A stretch of 64,000 bases of DNA from Phragmites australis. Lineage: Eukaryota > Streptophyta > Magnoliopsida > Poales > Poaceae. Shown piece after piece: positions 37,391 through 48,984 of the stretch (positions within the stretch are counted from its first letter, which is position 1; every line of letters begins with the position of its first letter). The notes under the pieces are model-generated. The model searched no databases and was not told where the DNA came from. It saw nothing but the letters and a program-made list of their open reading frames with translations. Where the stretch lies: contig NC_084934.1 of NCBI RefSeq assembly GCF_958298935.1, positions 8,062,501 to 8,126,500 of the forward strand. Reading direction: 5' to 3'. The position numbers and the translations under genes are program-made.

Positions 37391-38110
37391 TGTAGGGTTA
37401 CGGGTAGGCTACGCTAGCACAAAATAAATTTTCTCTACCGCATTCAACATGGAAGCCATGCGAGTAGAGGATCATGAATCGTTACCACTTGACGAGCAGT
37501 GCAGCGGAAGAAGAGTTGGAGCAGACCAATCCAACGTCGTGCATATCAAGTAGTTGATCGTCAACCTCGTCCCGAGCACGTCCCGAGCACCTTCCGAGTA
37601 CTCGCGAGTACGTCCCGAGTACTCCCGAGCACAACCCGAGCCCCCCGAGCACGTCCCGAGTACCCCCGAGCACGTCCCGAGTACCCCCGAGCACGTCCCG
37701 AGTACCCCGAGCACGTCCCGAGTACCCCTGAGCACGTCCCGAGTACCCCGAGCACGTCTCGAGTACCCCGAGCAGATCAGCACCGCAATAGTAGCAGCGC
37801 CTCTACGGTATCCACACGTACAAGGATGGAATCGCCGTGCGCCGATGTGCTAGCACCGCGCGCCCGGTTAGGGTTTCGAAGGGAGTTCGGGAATAGGAGG
37901 CGGCCAGGGTTTTGATGGCAAGATCTGTTTTTCGGAAAAACTCAATACGCCTTGGCCCCTGCCTATTCTTATATAGAACACGCTAATGGGTCTTTAATCA
38001 ACATTAAAGCCCATTATGACTCTAAACCTTAATGGACCTTTAATCAACAATAAAGCCCATTAGCAGATCCAATCCGCAAACTCGATCGCCTCTAGGGCAT
38101 ATCACCAACA
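37391..38110 (-). mobile_element. Solo copia-type LTR with perfect 5-bp target duplication
   Basis: On the minus strand it starts TGTTGGTGATATGCCCTAGA, a start I associate with grass copia LTRs, and ends ACCCTACA. The 720-bp segment is flanked by TCTGT on both sides (37386-37390 and 38111-38115). A TATA-like TATATAAG lies at 37970-37977, read on the minus strand, as expected for an LTR promoter. No internal domain or second LTR is present. The middle carries a minisatellite (next entry). Confidence 0.85.
37569..37776. repeat. GC-rich minisatellite inside the solo LTR
   Basis: About ten imperfect units of roughly 20-22 bp around CGAGCACGTCCCGAGTACCC. Both strands read as open frames of repeated short peptides only because of the repeat. 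Unit length varies by one or two bases in the C run. Confidence 0.9.
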
Positions 38111-38115
38111 TCTGT

Positions 38116-39021
38116 GCCATTTGGTGTGCTTCACGGGTACACCGTGGGTATCCGTGAGCGGACTGTAATACCCGCGCTTGATCCGTGACTTCATGGGTAA
38201 CCAACTTACCGTGCCCGTGGGCAAGATCTAAGTCCTATACCCGTACCTATCGGGCACAATACTCGCGGGTAGGATTGCCATCCTAAACATGGTTCAGTAG
38301 TAACATGCTTTCGGTTCAGTAATTCAAAATGCTTTTTTCAGTAGTAACTATTGTATGTAGAATATTATTCTACCCTAAGGTGTAGAATAGCGCACTTGTA
38401 TTTGTCATTATAATACCTGTATTTTATTTAACTTTTTCAGCATCCTCCTAAGATAAGCTAAAGCTGTAGAACATCATGTGAATATTTTTGACAACTGACA
38501 CACCAAACTGCCGGCACTACTTTCAGAGTCGAAACAAAAATTCCAAAAAGATAACTGACAGTGATGTGTTGGGTACGAAAACCAAACTGATATCGTTGAT
38601 CAATGAAACATTTTAGTTAATCTGTTAAACTAGCAAGCCAACTACACGTCACATCAGCATCTATCAGATCATATGCTTCTTTCTATGGTTCAGGTTTACA
38701 GTCAAAACAAAAAATGCCTGGCCAGCACAAGTGTGCAGGGTAGCTGCAATTATCTGCTAAAGAGTTACAAAGAAAATTTCCACTCCCCTCCACAATCACT
38801 CATCATCAGGTTGCCACTGAAAAAAAAAGCCTTATCGCGGATGTGCAATCGGCACAAAAAAGCCGGCATCCATCTTCAAATCAGCCTGAAGAAACCTTGC
38901 TTCCCACCGATCAAATTGTGAGAACGTGAAATCTGCATAAGCCAGAATTTCAGTCGACAAAACCTGGGGACGGCATGCCCAGAGGCGCTGAATGCTGATC
39001 ACAGGCAGTATCTTCACATCA
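38116..39021. other. Gene-free stretch downstream of the transporter relic
   Basis: The left part has repeated CGGGTA-type words (38130-38280). The right part probably includes the old 3' UTR of the transporter gene. No other feature is seen. Confidence 0.4.
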
Positions 39022-41154
39022 TCATACTAGCTCCTGCTCCTTGAAGCTGGCCAATTTCGTGTTTTCTCTGTCGCGCTTGAACACGAGATACAAGGGGCTG
39101 TAGAACAGGACGCAGACACCGAAAGGCACTATCGTCATTGTCAGCGGCCCTCTCGAGAGCCCTTCCGCCGATCCGTTTGCAAGGTTCAACAGTCTTGGCA
39201 TCGTAGCCATATATCTTCTCTGTGACCAGGCTGACAGCAGGAGCAGCCAGGGAGGCGAACGAGCCCTCGAACGCGCGGTCAAAGGCGTAGATCATGGTGT
39301 GGTGCTTGGGAGGGACCACCTCTGCAAACATGGGGTTGTTCGCCGAGGTGGCGCACCAATATCTAGTTCATTTCAGTGAATTACTTCTACGGAATCCCAT
39401 AAAGAAGAGGGTGACAGCAAAGACGTACCAGTAATCAACTGACTGGGGGATAACTGTGAGGAGGATCCACGAGAACGGGATGCCCATGAATGCACTGAAC
39501 TGAGCACACATGACGCGTGTGGAATCTGGGTTCTGTCGTGACAGGCGGTCTGCTATCACCCCGCCAAGAAATTCTCCACTGGCGCACCCGATAGCGAGCG
39601 AACAGGCTGTTCAGTGCGGCTGAGCTGCTGTTGTCGAAACCTAGGAGGGTTCAAGACTGTCAGTATTCAATTTGAGAGCACAGTTATCAGTTTGAATGTT
39701 GAAAAGTACATGGTTGCTGTCCTACCAATGAGTTCAAACCACATCGTGAAGAAAACTATGGCAGTCCACGGTAATGAACCAATTATTCCTTGCAGGACAA
39801 TGATCTGAAATGTCCTCACTTTCATAACAGATCTCGTTGCTACCCAAGAATCCATCCAGATAGAAGGCGGAGGAAGAACATCTTTGCTGGACAAATGCAA
39901 CCTGGGGGATGAGGATAACGATCATATTCGTGTATACTGCTATCCCAATTCCCAGTTGCTGGTTTAACTCTGCTATTATGCAGTTTAATTGGTGCAGGAA
40001 GAAGTCATTGCATATTCACAAACCTACCAAAAGTGCATTCAATGCAACAACATTTAAGAGATCAAGGAAATGAAAATCCTACATGGTTACATGCGGTGTA
40101 GCCACATAAGAAAGGAGTTTAGACTGAAAAGGGACAATGTAATGAAACATATATGCATCACTAGAAGCAATCCTGTCAGAAAATAAACACTTGCAGAAGC
40201 AAACCTATGTCCAAAGTTTAATTCCTACAAGAAATCGAAGCATCATGATGGCATTCTTTCTGTCAGAATCAGAATCATATATACATAGACATACCACTTG
40301 ATGGCCACAAATTTACTGCCACCGTAAGTTCTGTTTGGCTAGTAGTGCTGATTAATGAATCCCAGCAGCTAGGTGACATGAAAAGCAGCATACCTCTCGT
40401 AGTCGTCTTCATCAAGAAGATGATTGCCGGGGATCCTTCTAAGATCAGTTGCATATAAGTACACAAGAACTCCAATTATCAAGCTGACAAGTGTGACCAT
40501 CATAAATGCAACACGCCATCTTGGGAATTCCAAATAGTCCTTCCCGGCCATGATCGTTGCCAAAATACCGCCACCTATACCACCTACAGCACCAATGAGG
40601 CTTAGCAAACCAAATCACGTACCACGTGTACCATCTTTGTAGCTATCAGCAATGAACGACTGAAGTGCTGGTATTACAATGGCAAGCCCAAGGCCGTTTA
40701 TTGCTCTCCAGAATGCAACCTGCCGAAAATGCTGGCTAACACTGACAGCCCCTGTTGATAAGGCCCTGAAGACAGTCCCAATTGCAAGCACTGTCGGCCG
40801 ATCATAGTGAAGAGCAAGGATACCTGCCAAGGGAGATGCTATTGACTTCAGAAAGTTCATTAGAAACGTGAGGTACCCCAGATCAGTAGGACCAGCATTG
40901 AAGGCTGCACTGACCTCCTTGTAAACTGCTGGAAGGAGATTCTCATCAGCACGCTTCATAATAGAAGCCAGATTGATGAGGATGAGAGATACAGAGAAAC
41001 CAAGTATTTTCTTTGTTCTGCAAGAAAAAAAAAGATTAACATGGTTATGCTAGATAATGCAAAGTAAATTCTGTTCTACAGTTCAGAAAACGTGATGCGA
41101 TACTCTTGCATGCATGCAAAATAGAACACAATGGTACATAATGAGCAATGACTA

Positions 41155-41392
41155 GGGCCTGTTTGGTTCGCAGCCACAGATTGCCACATTTTGCAACGTC
41201 TCAAATTAGGCAAGTTTGACTGAGTTAGGCGTCTGTTTGGTAAGATTCCTTTCCAGCCAAAGGGGCCCCACATGTCAGTGACTCAGAAAAGTGTGGCAAC
41301 TTTCTCTTAGGCTAGCCAAAGTGTGGCGCCGATTTTGATCGCCTAACCATAGGAGTTAGGCAAAATTTTGTGGCATTTGATGGCAGCCATAG
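41155..41392. mobile_element. MITE-like insertion in transporter intron 1
   Basis: It begins GGGCCTGTTTGGTTCGCAGC and its right side, reverse-complemented, reads GGCTGCCATCAAATGCCAC. This mirrors the left GCAGCCACAGATTGCCAC, giving imperfect inverted ends. GTTTGGT-type ends are common in grass hAT-like MITEs. No target duplication was confirmed. Confidence 0.5.
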
Positions 41393-43059
41393 TATATGAA
41401 CTTATTTCCGGTGTGCTCTGCCTTTCAACAAAAATAGGATGTTTCTTTAACAACACTGACTAATCAATATGTGGGACCAAAGCGTGTACAAACTTAAAGT
41501 TAGTTCGGAGATGACAGTGCGCCTCAAATTATTCAGCAGCCTTCAATCTAGAGAACCGTCTTGCTTCCAGTTGGACAATTCAGGAATTAGAATAGAGGAC
41601 CATACCATCTGGAGTGTCAACTGATGATCGATGACCAGATACCTCTGTTCCTTGACATGAAATCAGAACGTAGCATTAGAATTAGATGGCTCCAACACAA
41701 GTGGAGCTATTTATTATGGCATATTTTACTTGTAATTAAAAAGATATAGCTCAAACAGTTAACAACTTGTCAGATAATTTCCCTTGTAATTTTGATCTTG
41801 TTTCAGTTGCCGTAACTGAAAAAAGCTATGTTGCAATTAAGTTTGTTCATTAAATTTATAGGGGCTAACTGAGACTTGTTTGGTGCATCTTAAGTCATGT
41901 TAGATGAGTGGATAGCATTGATACTTATTTACAGCCTTACAGGCAATTATTAGTGTAAAGAAATTCATGTTTGGACTGTACTTTCATTTTGTACAGGTTA
42001 GGTTGTCATTTAATACATTTATAGTGGCACCGCTTTAGTGTTAAGTCATGTACCTTACACAATAACAGAACTAGGCATGTTGCCAAATCTAATCACAAAT
42101 TCATGGTAAAGGGAAATATAGATGGTGCTGGTTGTCATAGGAGGCCTCATAAGCCCAGGTGACTTGATTCCTTGCCCATTAAAATTTTTAGGCTACTGCA
42201 TGCTACACATTCTCTGATTCAGTGGGTGATATCAGAGATTGGAGATACTAAAAATCTAGCTAAAAGGATAACCTTTCTATTCTAACCATGCAGCTTGCAA
42301 CGAACACGACGATCATTGCATGTGTAGCGTGAGAAAAACAAGTTCAAGCTTGAATTTGCCATGGTTATCCATAGGGCAAAAGATAAATACTTTCCTCAAA
42401 GTGGCGACTTACTAGAGTATTTTTTATAATCTTTTACTATCCCACCATGTAAATAACCTGTATATCTTTATCTGTAATATGTTAACCAATAGAGATTCCC
42501 TACTAAAAAAGATTGGACAAAGATCACAAAACTTTTGATGAATGAAGAAGCTTGAGCTGTGAGATTCTTGCCACTGACATTCCCGAATAAAAGGGAAATG
42601 GGATAATAGAAATCAGAAGACCCCTCTCTCCATTCTCCCACTCAAAAGAAAGTGGGTGTACAAAATTGCACCAGCAACTGGGTGTCGGTTTTCTTGTTGC
42701 CCACCCAGAAAAGTGAAAAATAGTGGGAAAAATCTCAACACCAATTGCACGAGCACTAAGCACTTCATTTTCATGGTGATATCACCATGTTTCACGCGGC
42801 CATACCAGTCAGCAGAAGCAGAAGCTCCGCGATCTCGCTGGATGTATCTTGAAGAAAAACAGAAAGAGAGACGAACGCTGACTTGTTCATACTCCACACG
42901 CATCCCTGCCCTAACGTATCGAATTTCAGTTGCTAATTTAGAGGTACTATTCGCCAAAGATCGCCCACGAAGTCAAGAATCTGAATGAAAACAATACGTT
43001 GAACCAGAGGGGGCAAGGAAACTTTGGGGTGTTGAGCTTTTCGTATCGAATCTAGCACC

Positions 43060-43160
43060 CAAAAGAACGGACAGCATATCCAAGCAGTATCGACAGCATA
43101 TCCAAGCAGTATCAACAGCTAAACAGACAGCATATCTAAGCAGTATCAACAGCTAAATCA
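43060..43160. repeat. Short tandem repeats upstream of the transporter
   Basis: CAGCATATCCAAGCAGTATC occurs twice at 43073-43113 and again with one change at about 43127. CAACAGCTAAA also repeats. It lies in the large first intron of the transporter relic. Confidence 0.8.
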
Positions 43161-43554
43161 AAAGAACGCCAAGTTCCAAAAAGATTCCCTCTCTTCGGAC
43201 TGGATCGATGAAGCATCAGCAAGATCCCAGCACCCCCAGCTCCAGTGAGCATTGCTAATAATAAATTCGCATGAATTTGTACGAAGCACGGGAACTAAAA
43301 TAAAGGAACACAAGAGCTTGTAAAACGAAAGCCCAAGAAATCCAGGAATATTGGAAGCGAATCTCCGGCAAGGAAGGAGGAGAAAGCTTGAGGGAATGGG
43401 GAGGTGGGTCGATTACCTCATCGCCATGGATGGGCTCGAGCGGAGCAGCTGTGCCGGCCCTTGGCGTCCCGCTGCGCGTTCCTTGGTTGCCTCACCCTGG
43501 ACTCCTGACATGGACTGTTGGTTCAGCTGAGCTGAATCGAGCGAAGCAGAGCGC

Positions 43555-43731
43555 AGTGGAGAAAAATTTTGTGACACCCGCACGTATAAAGTTCCGGTGA
43601 GACTCTCGTCCGTACCGTATATGTGTGATCGTACGGTACTCACATGTGTATACTGTACACGCAAAAACACATGTCAAACATGCTGTACGAGTCTCACCGA
43701 AAGAGACGATCTTATAAAATTTTTCTCCGCA
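43555..43731. mobile_element. Mutator-like MITE upstream of the transporter start
   Basis: The element has terminal inverted repeats starting GAGAAAAATTTT on the left (about 43559) and ending AAAATTTTTCTC on the right (about 43728). A second inverted match, CGGTGAGACTC, lies further in. CGCAGTGGAG occurs immediately at both edges, giving a direct duplication of 7-10 bp depending on where the repeat end is drawn. This would fit Mutator-like (9 bp) or hAT-like (8 bp) elements. Confidence 0.7.
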
Positions 43732-44019
43732 GTGGAGTGGGAGAAGACGACGCACGCGGCAGCGTTGCACGAGCACGGGAGGCTCAGCACACGAAGCAAA
43801 TTACGTAAGAGTTCCTTAAAAAGGATGAGATTTTTTATATACATACATTCCGCTGGGTTAAAGAAGAAATTTAGTGAAGAGATGTTATCAAAGAAAAATA
43901 TTATAGGATCTAATTCTATAAAATTTACTTTTCTCACCATAATAGCACATGTGGTGCCGGTGACTTCACCCGTGAAGGTTTGTACTTTCTCTAATTTTAT
44001 TTTATTTGTCACCATTTTG

Positions 44020-44105
44020 AAATAAGTAAGGTTTTTTTAAAGTTTTGAAATAAGTAAGTTTATTTTATTTGCCACCATTTTGAAATAAGTAATTTTGTTT
44101 TATTT
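44020..44105. repeat. Tandem TTTTGAAATAAGTAA repeats
   Basis: Three copies of TTTTGAAATAAGTAA spaced by T-rich sequence. No coding capacity. Confidence 0.8.
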
Positions 44106-45384
44106 AAAGCTAGGATTAGATTTACTAACTTGAGATTAGGATATGAATTAACAGGAGGTTAGAATATTAACAGGGAGCTGACAGCTCTTTCGTGTCAAAA
44201 TTGGAGGATTTCAGTGCCCAATTCCATGCGCATAGAAAATGCTCATGTATTGCAAAGTCCATTTCGGGTGAGGATGTCCGTGATGCAGGGTTTCGAATGG
44301 TTTTTCATTATTTTTAAAAAAGTGTATAGTCCTTGGAAGGCTATAGTAAAACTAATTACCGGTGATATCTATCTTCATATCGTGGGCCCTGTTACAGTAC
44401 ACCTTACCTTCGAGAGGTAAGTGTCAAACAAATATGAACCTTGATTTTAAAAGAAAAAACAATTAAAAAGCTAAATAAAATTTGTTAACCGGTTGCTCCC
44501 GGTTACTATTGACAGGCAACCCACCCAAATCATGAAAGAGATCCTCTGCCTACGCCCTAGCTTCGCCGCTTGCTTGCATGGCGAGATTTTCTCCGCTCAA
44601 CGATCCCCAAAATCACGGAAGAGCAAGGCAGAGCGGGTAGGATTTCCTCCACTTGCATGGAGAGACATTTCCTCCGCTTGCATGTGGAGATATCCCTAAA
44701 TCATGCGGCAGGGCAGGTTTTCCCCTTAGCGCTCGATTTTCCTGTTAGCAGAGCGCTCGATTTCCCTCCCGTCGCCACTGGTTCCTCCTCTTCCGCTGAA
44801 CAAACTGGGTTGCTGTTGTCAGACTCTTCTCCCACCGACGATCAGATTTCGTCTTCCTGCCATCCGTTGCTAGTCTTCGCCACTGCCAGTGCGCCGCTGG
44901 GCTTAGGCTTCTTGTTCATGCTGCCTTTAACAGCGCCACTTCGATCTCCAAGGTAAAGCTTGTCCCCTGCCCTTCGCCTTTCTATTCCAGTCACACGTGA
45001 TTGGATTGAAATGTATTGGAGAATCACACAATTGGATTGAAGCACTACCTGTTTACTTATTCCATTAGTTTAGGTGCATTTTCTTTTACTTACAAAGTAC
45101 CAATCTTGACAACATTTAGATCGTTAACATAGAGTGTGTTTACGCTTTACCAATGAACTGAAAGTGTTGTTTAATAAATTTGAAGCACGCAAGCTGCACA
45201 CAACCTAAAGTGTTATCTTCGTTTCAGATTATTCAAACATCAGAAGAATTGGTGAATTGTGGGGCTATGCTATTGAAAGATGCTATTTTCTTGAGTTCAT
45301 TATGTCGTGTGCAAGGCCTATATAGAGAAAAAAATTAAACTTGATATGTCTTCCTTTTCTGAATTTGTTTGTAACTAGACCCCA
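44106..45384. other. Gene-free stretch, possible 5' region of the transposon relic
   Basis: Contains CTTGCATGG-type partial repeats at 44570-44690 and an open frame at 44570-44956 with no domain. It could be the leader exon of the relic that follows; that is only inference. Confidence 0.35.
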
Positions 45385-46140
45385 ACCATATGTATGCCTG
45401 AAAAATATACTGCACTATGCAACAAGTTGAATGAGAAACAGAAACATGTTGTCAAAGAAATAGGATTTGAAAGCTTACTTAGTATACCTACGATGCCTAT
45501 TTAACATATTCTCATTGAGGAGTTTGCTGAAAAGTACAATAAAGTAGATAGGAGCTTTACAATACACGATCATGTGGTTCCTATTTCTACATGGGATGTA
45601 TATTGTATCTTAAGTCTAGTTGACGTAGGAGATAAGATTGAAACAAAGAAAGTATATCCTAAATGGTTTAATTTGTATAAAGGGAAAGATGATGCATCGA
45701 TCACTTTGAAACACTTAGAAGGATAGATAGTGAGTGGTACAACCAATGATCACTTTGCTAGAATGCTTGTGCTGTATATGATAGGAATCGTTTTAATCCC
45801 TAGTTCAAAGGAATATGCGAGCAGCAGGTATGTAAACCTTGTAGTAAATATTTTAGAAGGCTACAATTAGGCACAGTTCATATTAGACTATTTGATGAAA
45901 CACTTGGCACTATTCAAGAAGAAAAAAAAATAGATCTTGTTGGAAATTTGGTGTTTCTACTGGTGATATTTTGTTAGAAATAGCTTAACTATTTATTGGT
46001 CGTTGCATCCAATAGGTAAAAATTGAAGTTTTTTCCCAGTTGCCAGTTTGGTTCTTTGAACATTTTCATGTGACTGGCGATTGCTTTAATTATGCATTCC
46101 ATGAGCATCCTCTTATTAACAACTAGGGTGAAAACAAGGT
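45385..46140 (+). pseudogene. Relic of a transposon-carried gene (Ulp1-element N-terminal type)
   Basis: The plus strand reads KYTALCNKLNEKQKHVVKEIGFESLL, then SFTIHDHVVPISTWDVYCIL and NDHFARMLVLYMIGIVLIPS, then AQFILDYLMKHL. The order and phrases resemble the N-terminal (DUF1985-like) part of proteins that grass Mutator-like and CACTA elements carry together with Ulp1-like proteases. Stops occur at about 45501 and 45726, and a TAG replaces Trp near 45870. The protease part itself was not recognised. Confidence in the family name is moderate. Confidence 0.5.
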
Positions 46141-47236
46141 TACGAAGCGAGCACATATTGAAGGGATAAAGAAATTTGGTGCTGAAAAGATAATTGTAAC
46201 TTGTGTTATTTGCCTCTTGTGTTAAACTATGGTAGTAGTGTGAACTAATTGTTGTCATGTTGCAGGTAGTTATTTGGTTGGAACTCAATGATTTTGAAGC
46301 GCGTATTGATTCTGATAATTTAGACGAAGAGATTTGCGAGGGATCTATTGAGGGAATGAACAATGACTATTTCAAAAGTATGGATTTCACTGACAATGTA
46401 ATATAATTTTAAGTGTATGTACCTGGACACTAATTGCATTCAACTTTTAGGTTAGAGAAATTTCATTTTTCTTCACATATGAAGTAACTCCTGATTCTTG
46501 TTGTAGGTTGAAAAGGAGGACAAAAATCTAGATGGCTCAAATGATGCTGGGAAGGTTGACGAATGCCTCGTAGAGGTGCCAATTTGATTATGTTGAAATT
46601 AGTGCTTTAGATTAATATATCCATTATTATAATTGGGATTTGTAAGTATTCATGTATTTTAGGACACACTGGAATCTATAAAAGGCAGGCTATCAACATT
46701 AGAGTAAGATACCCATCATAAGTACACAAGTATTGATGGAAGAATTCAAGTAATAGAGGATAGGGCAAGATGTTTACTAGAGCTGTATATAATTGTGCAT
46801 GTTAATATATCTCATTTGTTTGTTATTTAGTTTTAAAGTATATCAGCTACCAATATAAACTTCCTTATAACATTACCATTCGAATTTATAGAGGATTATA
46901 AAGCTACTTGATGGGAGCAATAGGCCAACAACATGTGAGGGAAAATAATGTGGGTCATTGCTTTTCCTTTTTTTTTCTTGCTCAAAAGAATTTCCTTCTA
47001 TCTTACAAATTCATCAGTTGAACTTAATACTTCTTTGAAAACTTGTTTCGCCAAGTTAACCAATTCAGTCGCATGAGCTCCTTGCATCGAGTTCACATGA
47101 TCAGGTGTGTCCAAAGCGCTACTTGACTTGTCATTTCTTGTTAATCTGTTTAGCACACATCAGTGTAGGATTACACCACCAAGTTTAATCAGCATAACCA
47201 TGATATGACAATAAGGTATTCCTTCGCACTCGAATT
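46141..47236. other. Low-complexity AT-rich stretch
   Basis: A short coding-like piece around 46260-46400 (acidic residues on the plus strand) may continue the relic upstream. Beyond that I see no gene or element end. Confidence 0.35.
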
Positions 47237-47665
47237 TCAGGTAATTGCATCTAACATTTGCAGTTCAGGATGAGGATGTCCCATCATGAGAGCCGGTTCA
47301 GGATGTCCCCCTTGGCCGTGGAAGGCGAGGAGCGCCGAGAAGATGGCAGTGAGCGCACCAGTGAGGTTGTGGTCGGTGACAACGACGTTGGACTTAGGGT
47401 GCTTCTTATGCTGCTCATGAAGCACCTCGCGGAGCTTGTAGCAAGGGATGAGCTTGTCGGCGGCGGCGGCATTAGGAGCAATCCTAGGGAAGGCGCGGAC
47501 GACGTCCTCCTTCTGCAAGGCAAGCACCTTGAGGAAGTTGACGTGGACATAGCCCATGGCGCCCATGCTCAAACAGGATAGGTTGATGTTGGTGGACTAG
47601 TCACGCATCTTTAGGAGCCCGCGGTCGCCGGGTGATGGCTCCGCCAGTAGATGCATGAGGTTAGT
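47237..47665 (-). pseudogene. Unrecognised conserved-looking coding fragment
   Basis: The minus strand has an open frame from 47572 (MSMGAMGYVHVNFLKVLALQ) to 47237, ending ELQMLDAIT. Just upstream in the same frame is coding-like text (MHLLAEPSPGDRGLLKMRD) cut off by TAG at about 47600, where Trp would fit. GC content and codon use look like a real grass gene rather than a random frame. I do not recognise the family. With the upstream stop and no start context it is most likely a gene fragment. Confidence 0.45.
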
Positions 47666-48665
47666 AGGCTATGCGCTTGTATAAACTAGATTTTTCGGGG
47701 AAAAAAGAATCAATGAGAGAGGATGGCACTATAACTATTTCAAATTCCTATAACATCCCTTAAAATTGGGATAAGAATCATTTGAAGGTTCAAAACTTCT
47801 CCTTTAAAGGACATCAGGTAACTCTCCCAAAGGATTCAATTGCTCAATTATTTTAATATTTCTTTGGAAAAGTTAAATGAATAACTGCAAGAAGAAAAAA
47901 AAGGTGTTGCTATACTTGAGGAGCCTGTTTCTTTAAGAAAAATTCAAGCGACGTCCAATTCCAATCCAATGGTTTAAAACCAAGCGGGTAATGTTCATTT
48001 TCTTCCTCCATTTATTTCTCCCAATGCCGACTATTTCTTCCTCCTGTGATGTCGTGATGCACTCCCTTGTGCTGCCCACCTCTTGTTGTCTTCGGCGGCA
48101 CCCTTATCGCCGGATCCACACCCATCACTTACCATCGCGCTAAACGTTTTGTCACCGGTGAACTTTGAAACCTAACCCTGACTCCCTGAGGCCACTGGCG
48201 TTTACACAGTCGCATATTTATACCTACCGAACGTGTGGAAAAAAAAGACAGCAGCATACAAAAGGAGAATTTGCAGAATCTTTTCGTTTTTTTTGAGACG
48301 ATTGTATCAGGGTCTGATTTTCCAAGTCGAATCAGCCCATTACTCAAGGATAAACAGGCCAAACCAAGCTACCGCCGGCTCCTACCCTTGCGGCCCGTGA
48401 CCCAAGGTCCAGAGCCCATGGTGACTCGGCGCGGTGACCGCACTGTCCTCTCTGACCGAGCCAGTGCACGGATCCCGTCGCGTCCGACTCAGCGCCCACG
48501 TCCCCCACCCACTGACTAGGGGGCCCCACTCACCGAGGAATACCTTTACCCAGCCCCCTTCGCTCACCGCCCGTGCACCGAATGGCTACTTGTCCTTACA
48601 GTGGCACCACCGCCGGCCCCTAAACGCTACGCCCCCCCCCCGTCCTGCACACCCAGATAAGCCGA

Positions 48666-48671
48666 CACGTG
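48666..48671. promoter_or_regulatory. G-box (CACGTG) upstream of the bZIP gene
   Basis: CACGTG within GACACGTGGG, 314 bp upstream of the ATG at 48985. This is the palindromic core bound by GBF/EmBP-type bZIP proteins and fits an ABRE. The transcription start is unknown, so it may lie in promoter or 5' UTR. Confidence 0.6.
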
Positions 48672-48984
48672 GGCCCAGCGCCAAAGCCTCCTCCACGCGT
48701 CACACCCAGTGGGCGGGGCAGCTGACTGCAACCAACAAGAGCCTGCCACGTTGGAACAGGAGCGCTGCGCGCACACGGGAAGCGTACACGGGTGGGAAAG
48801 GGCACCGAACCCTAGCAGGCGCCTTTTTGCTCCGTCCTTCCACGCTGCGCCTGCTGCTTCCCCACACCGCACCGGTAGGCTCACCGCCGGCGACCCGCAG
48901 CGCCATACCCACCGCCACCGCGGCTCGCTTCCGTTCTGGAGCTGCGGAAGTCTCCAGATCTCGGTTGCTCACTCGTGAGGGCTC

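Larger units (their letters stand above)
39022..43427 (-). pseudogene. Spinster-like major facilitator transporter, recently broken
   Basis: Exons on the minus strand: 43427-43417 (only ATGGCGATGAG), 41017-40394, 39901-39726, and 39640-39022. Joined, the start reads MAMRTKKILGFSVSLILINLAS. Exon 2 has MFS helices with GLGLAIVIPALQSFIADSYKDGTRG and LSLIGAVGGIGGG. Exon 3 has SVMKVRTFQIIVLQGIIGS. The end reads KLASFKEQELV. Four lesions break it: TGA at 40615-40617 where the family has Gly (GTRGT-stop-FGLLS); a 4-bp duplication near 39610 after NSLFA; an insertion of about 27 bp with stops at 39369-39396; and an extra base near 39198 in DAKTV. The native role would be membrane transport of an unknown small substrate. 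Splice sites are all intact, so loss appears recent. Confidence 0.85.

Noticed and set aside
37569..37776. Regular direct repeats that might suggest a CRISPR array
   Set aside because: Units are head to tail without unique spacers, in eukaryotic DNA inside an LTR.
37472..37915. Several overlapping open frames on both strands in a GC-rich region
   Set aside because: All stem from the 20-22-bp minisatellite inside the solo LTR.
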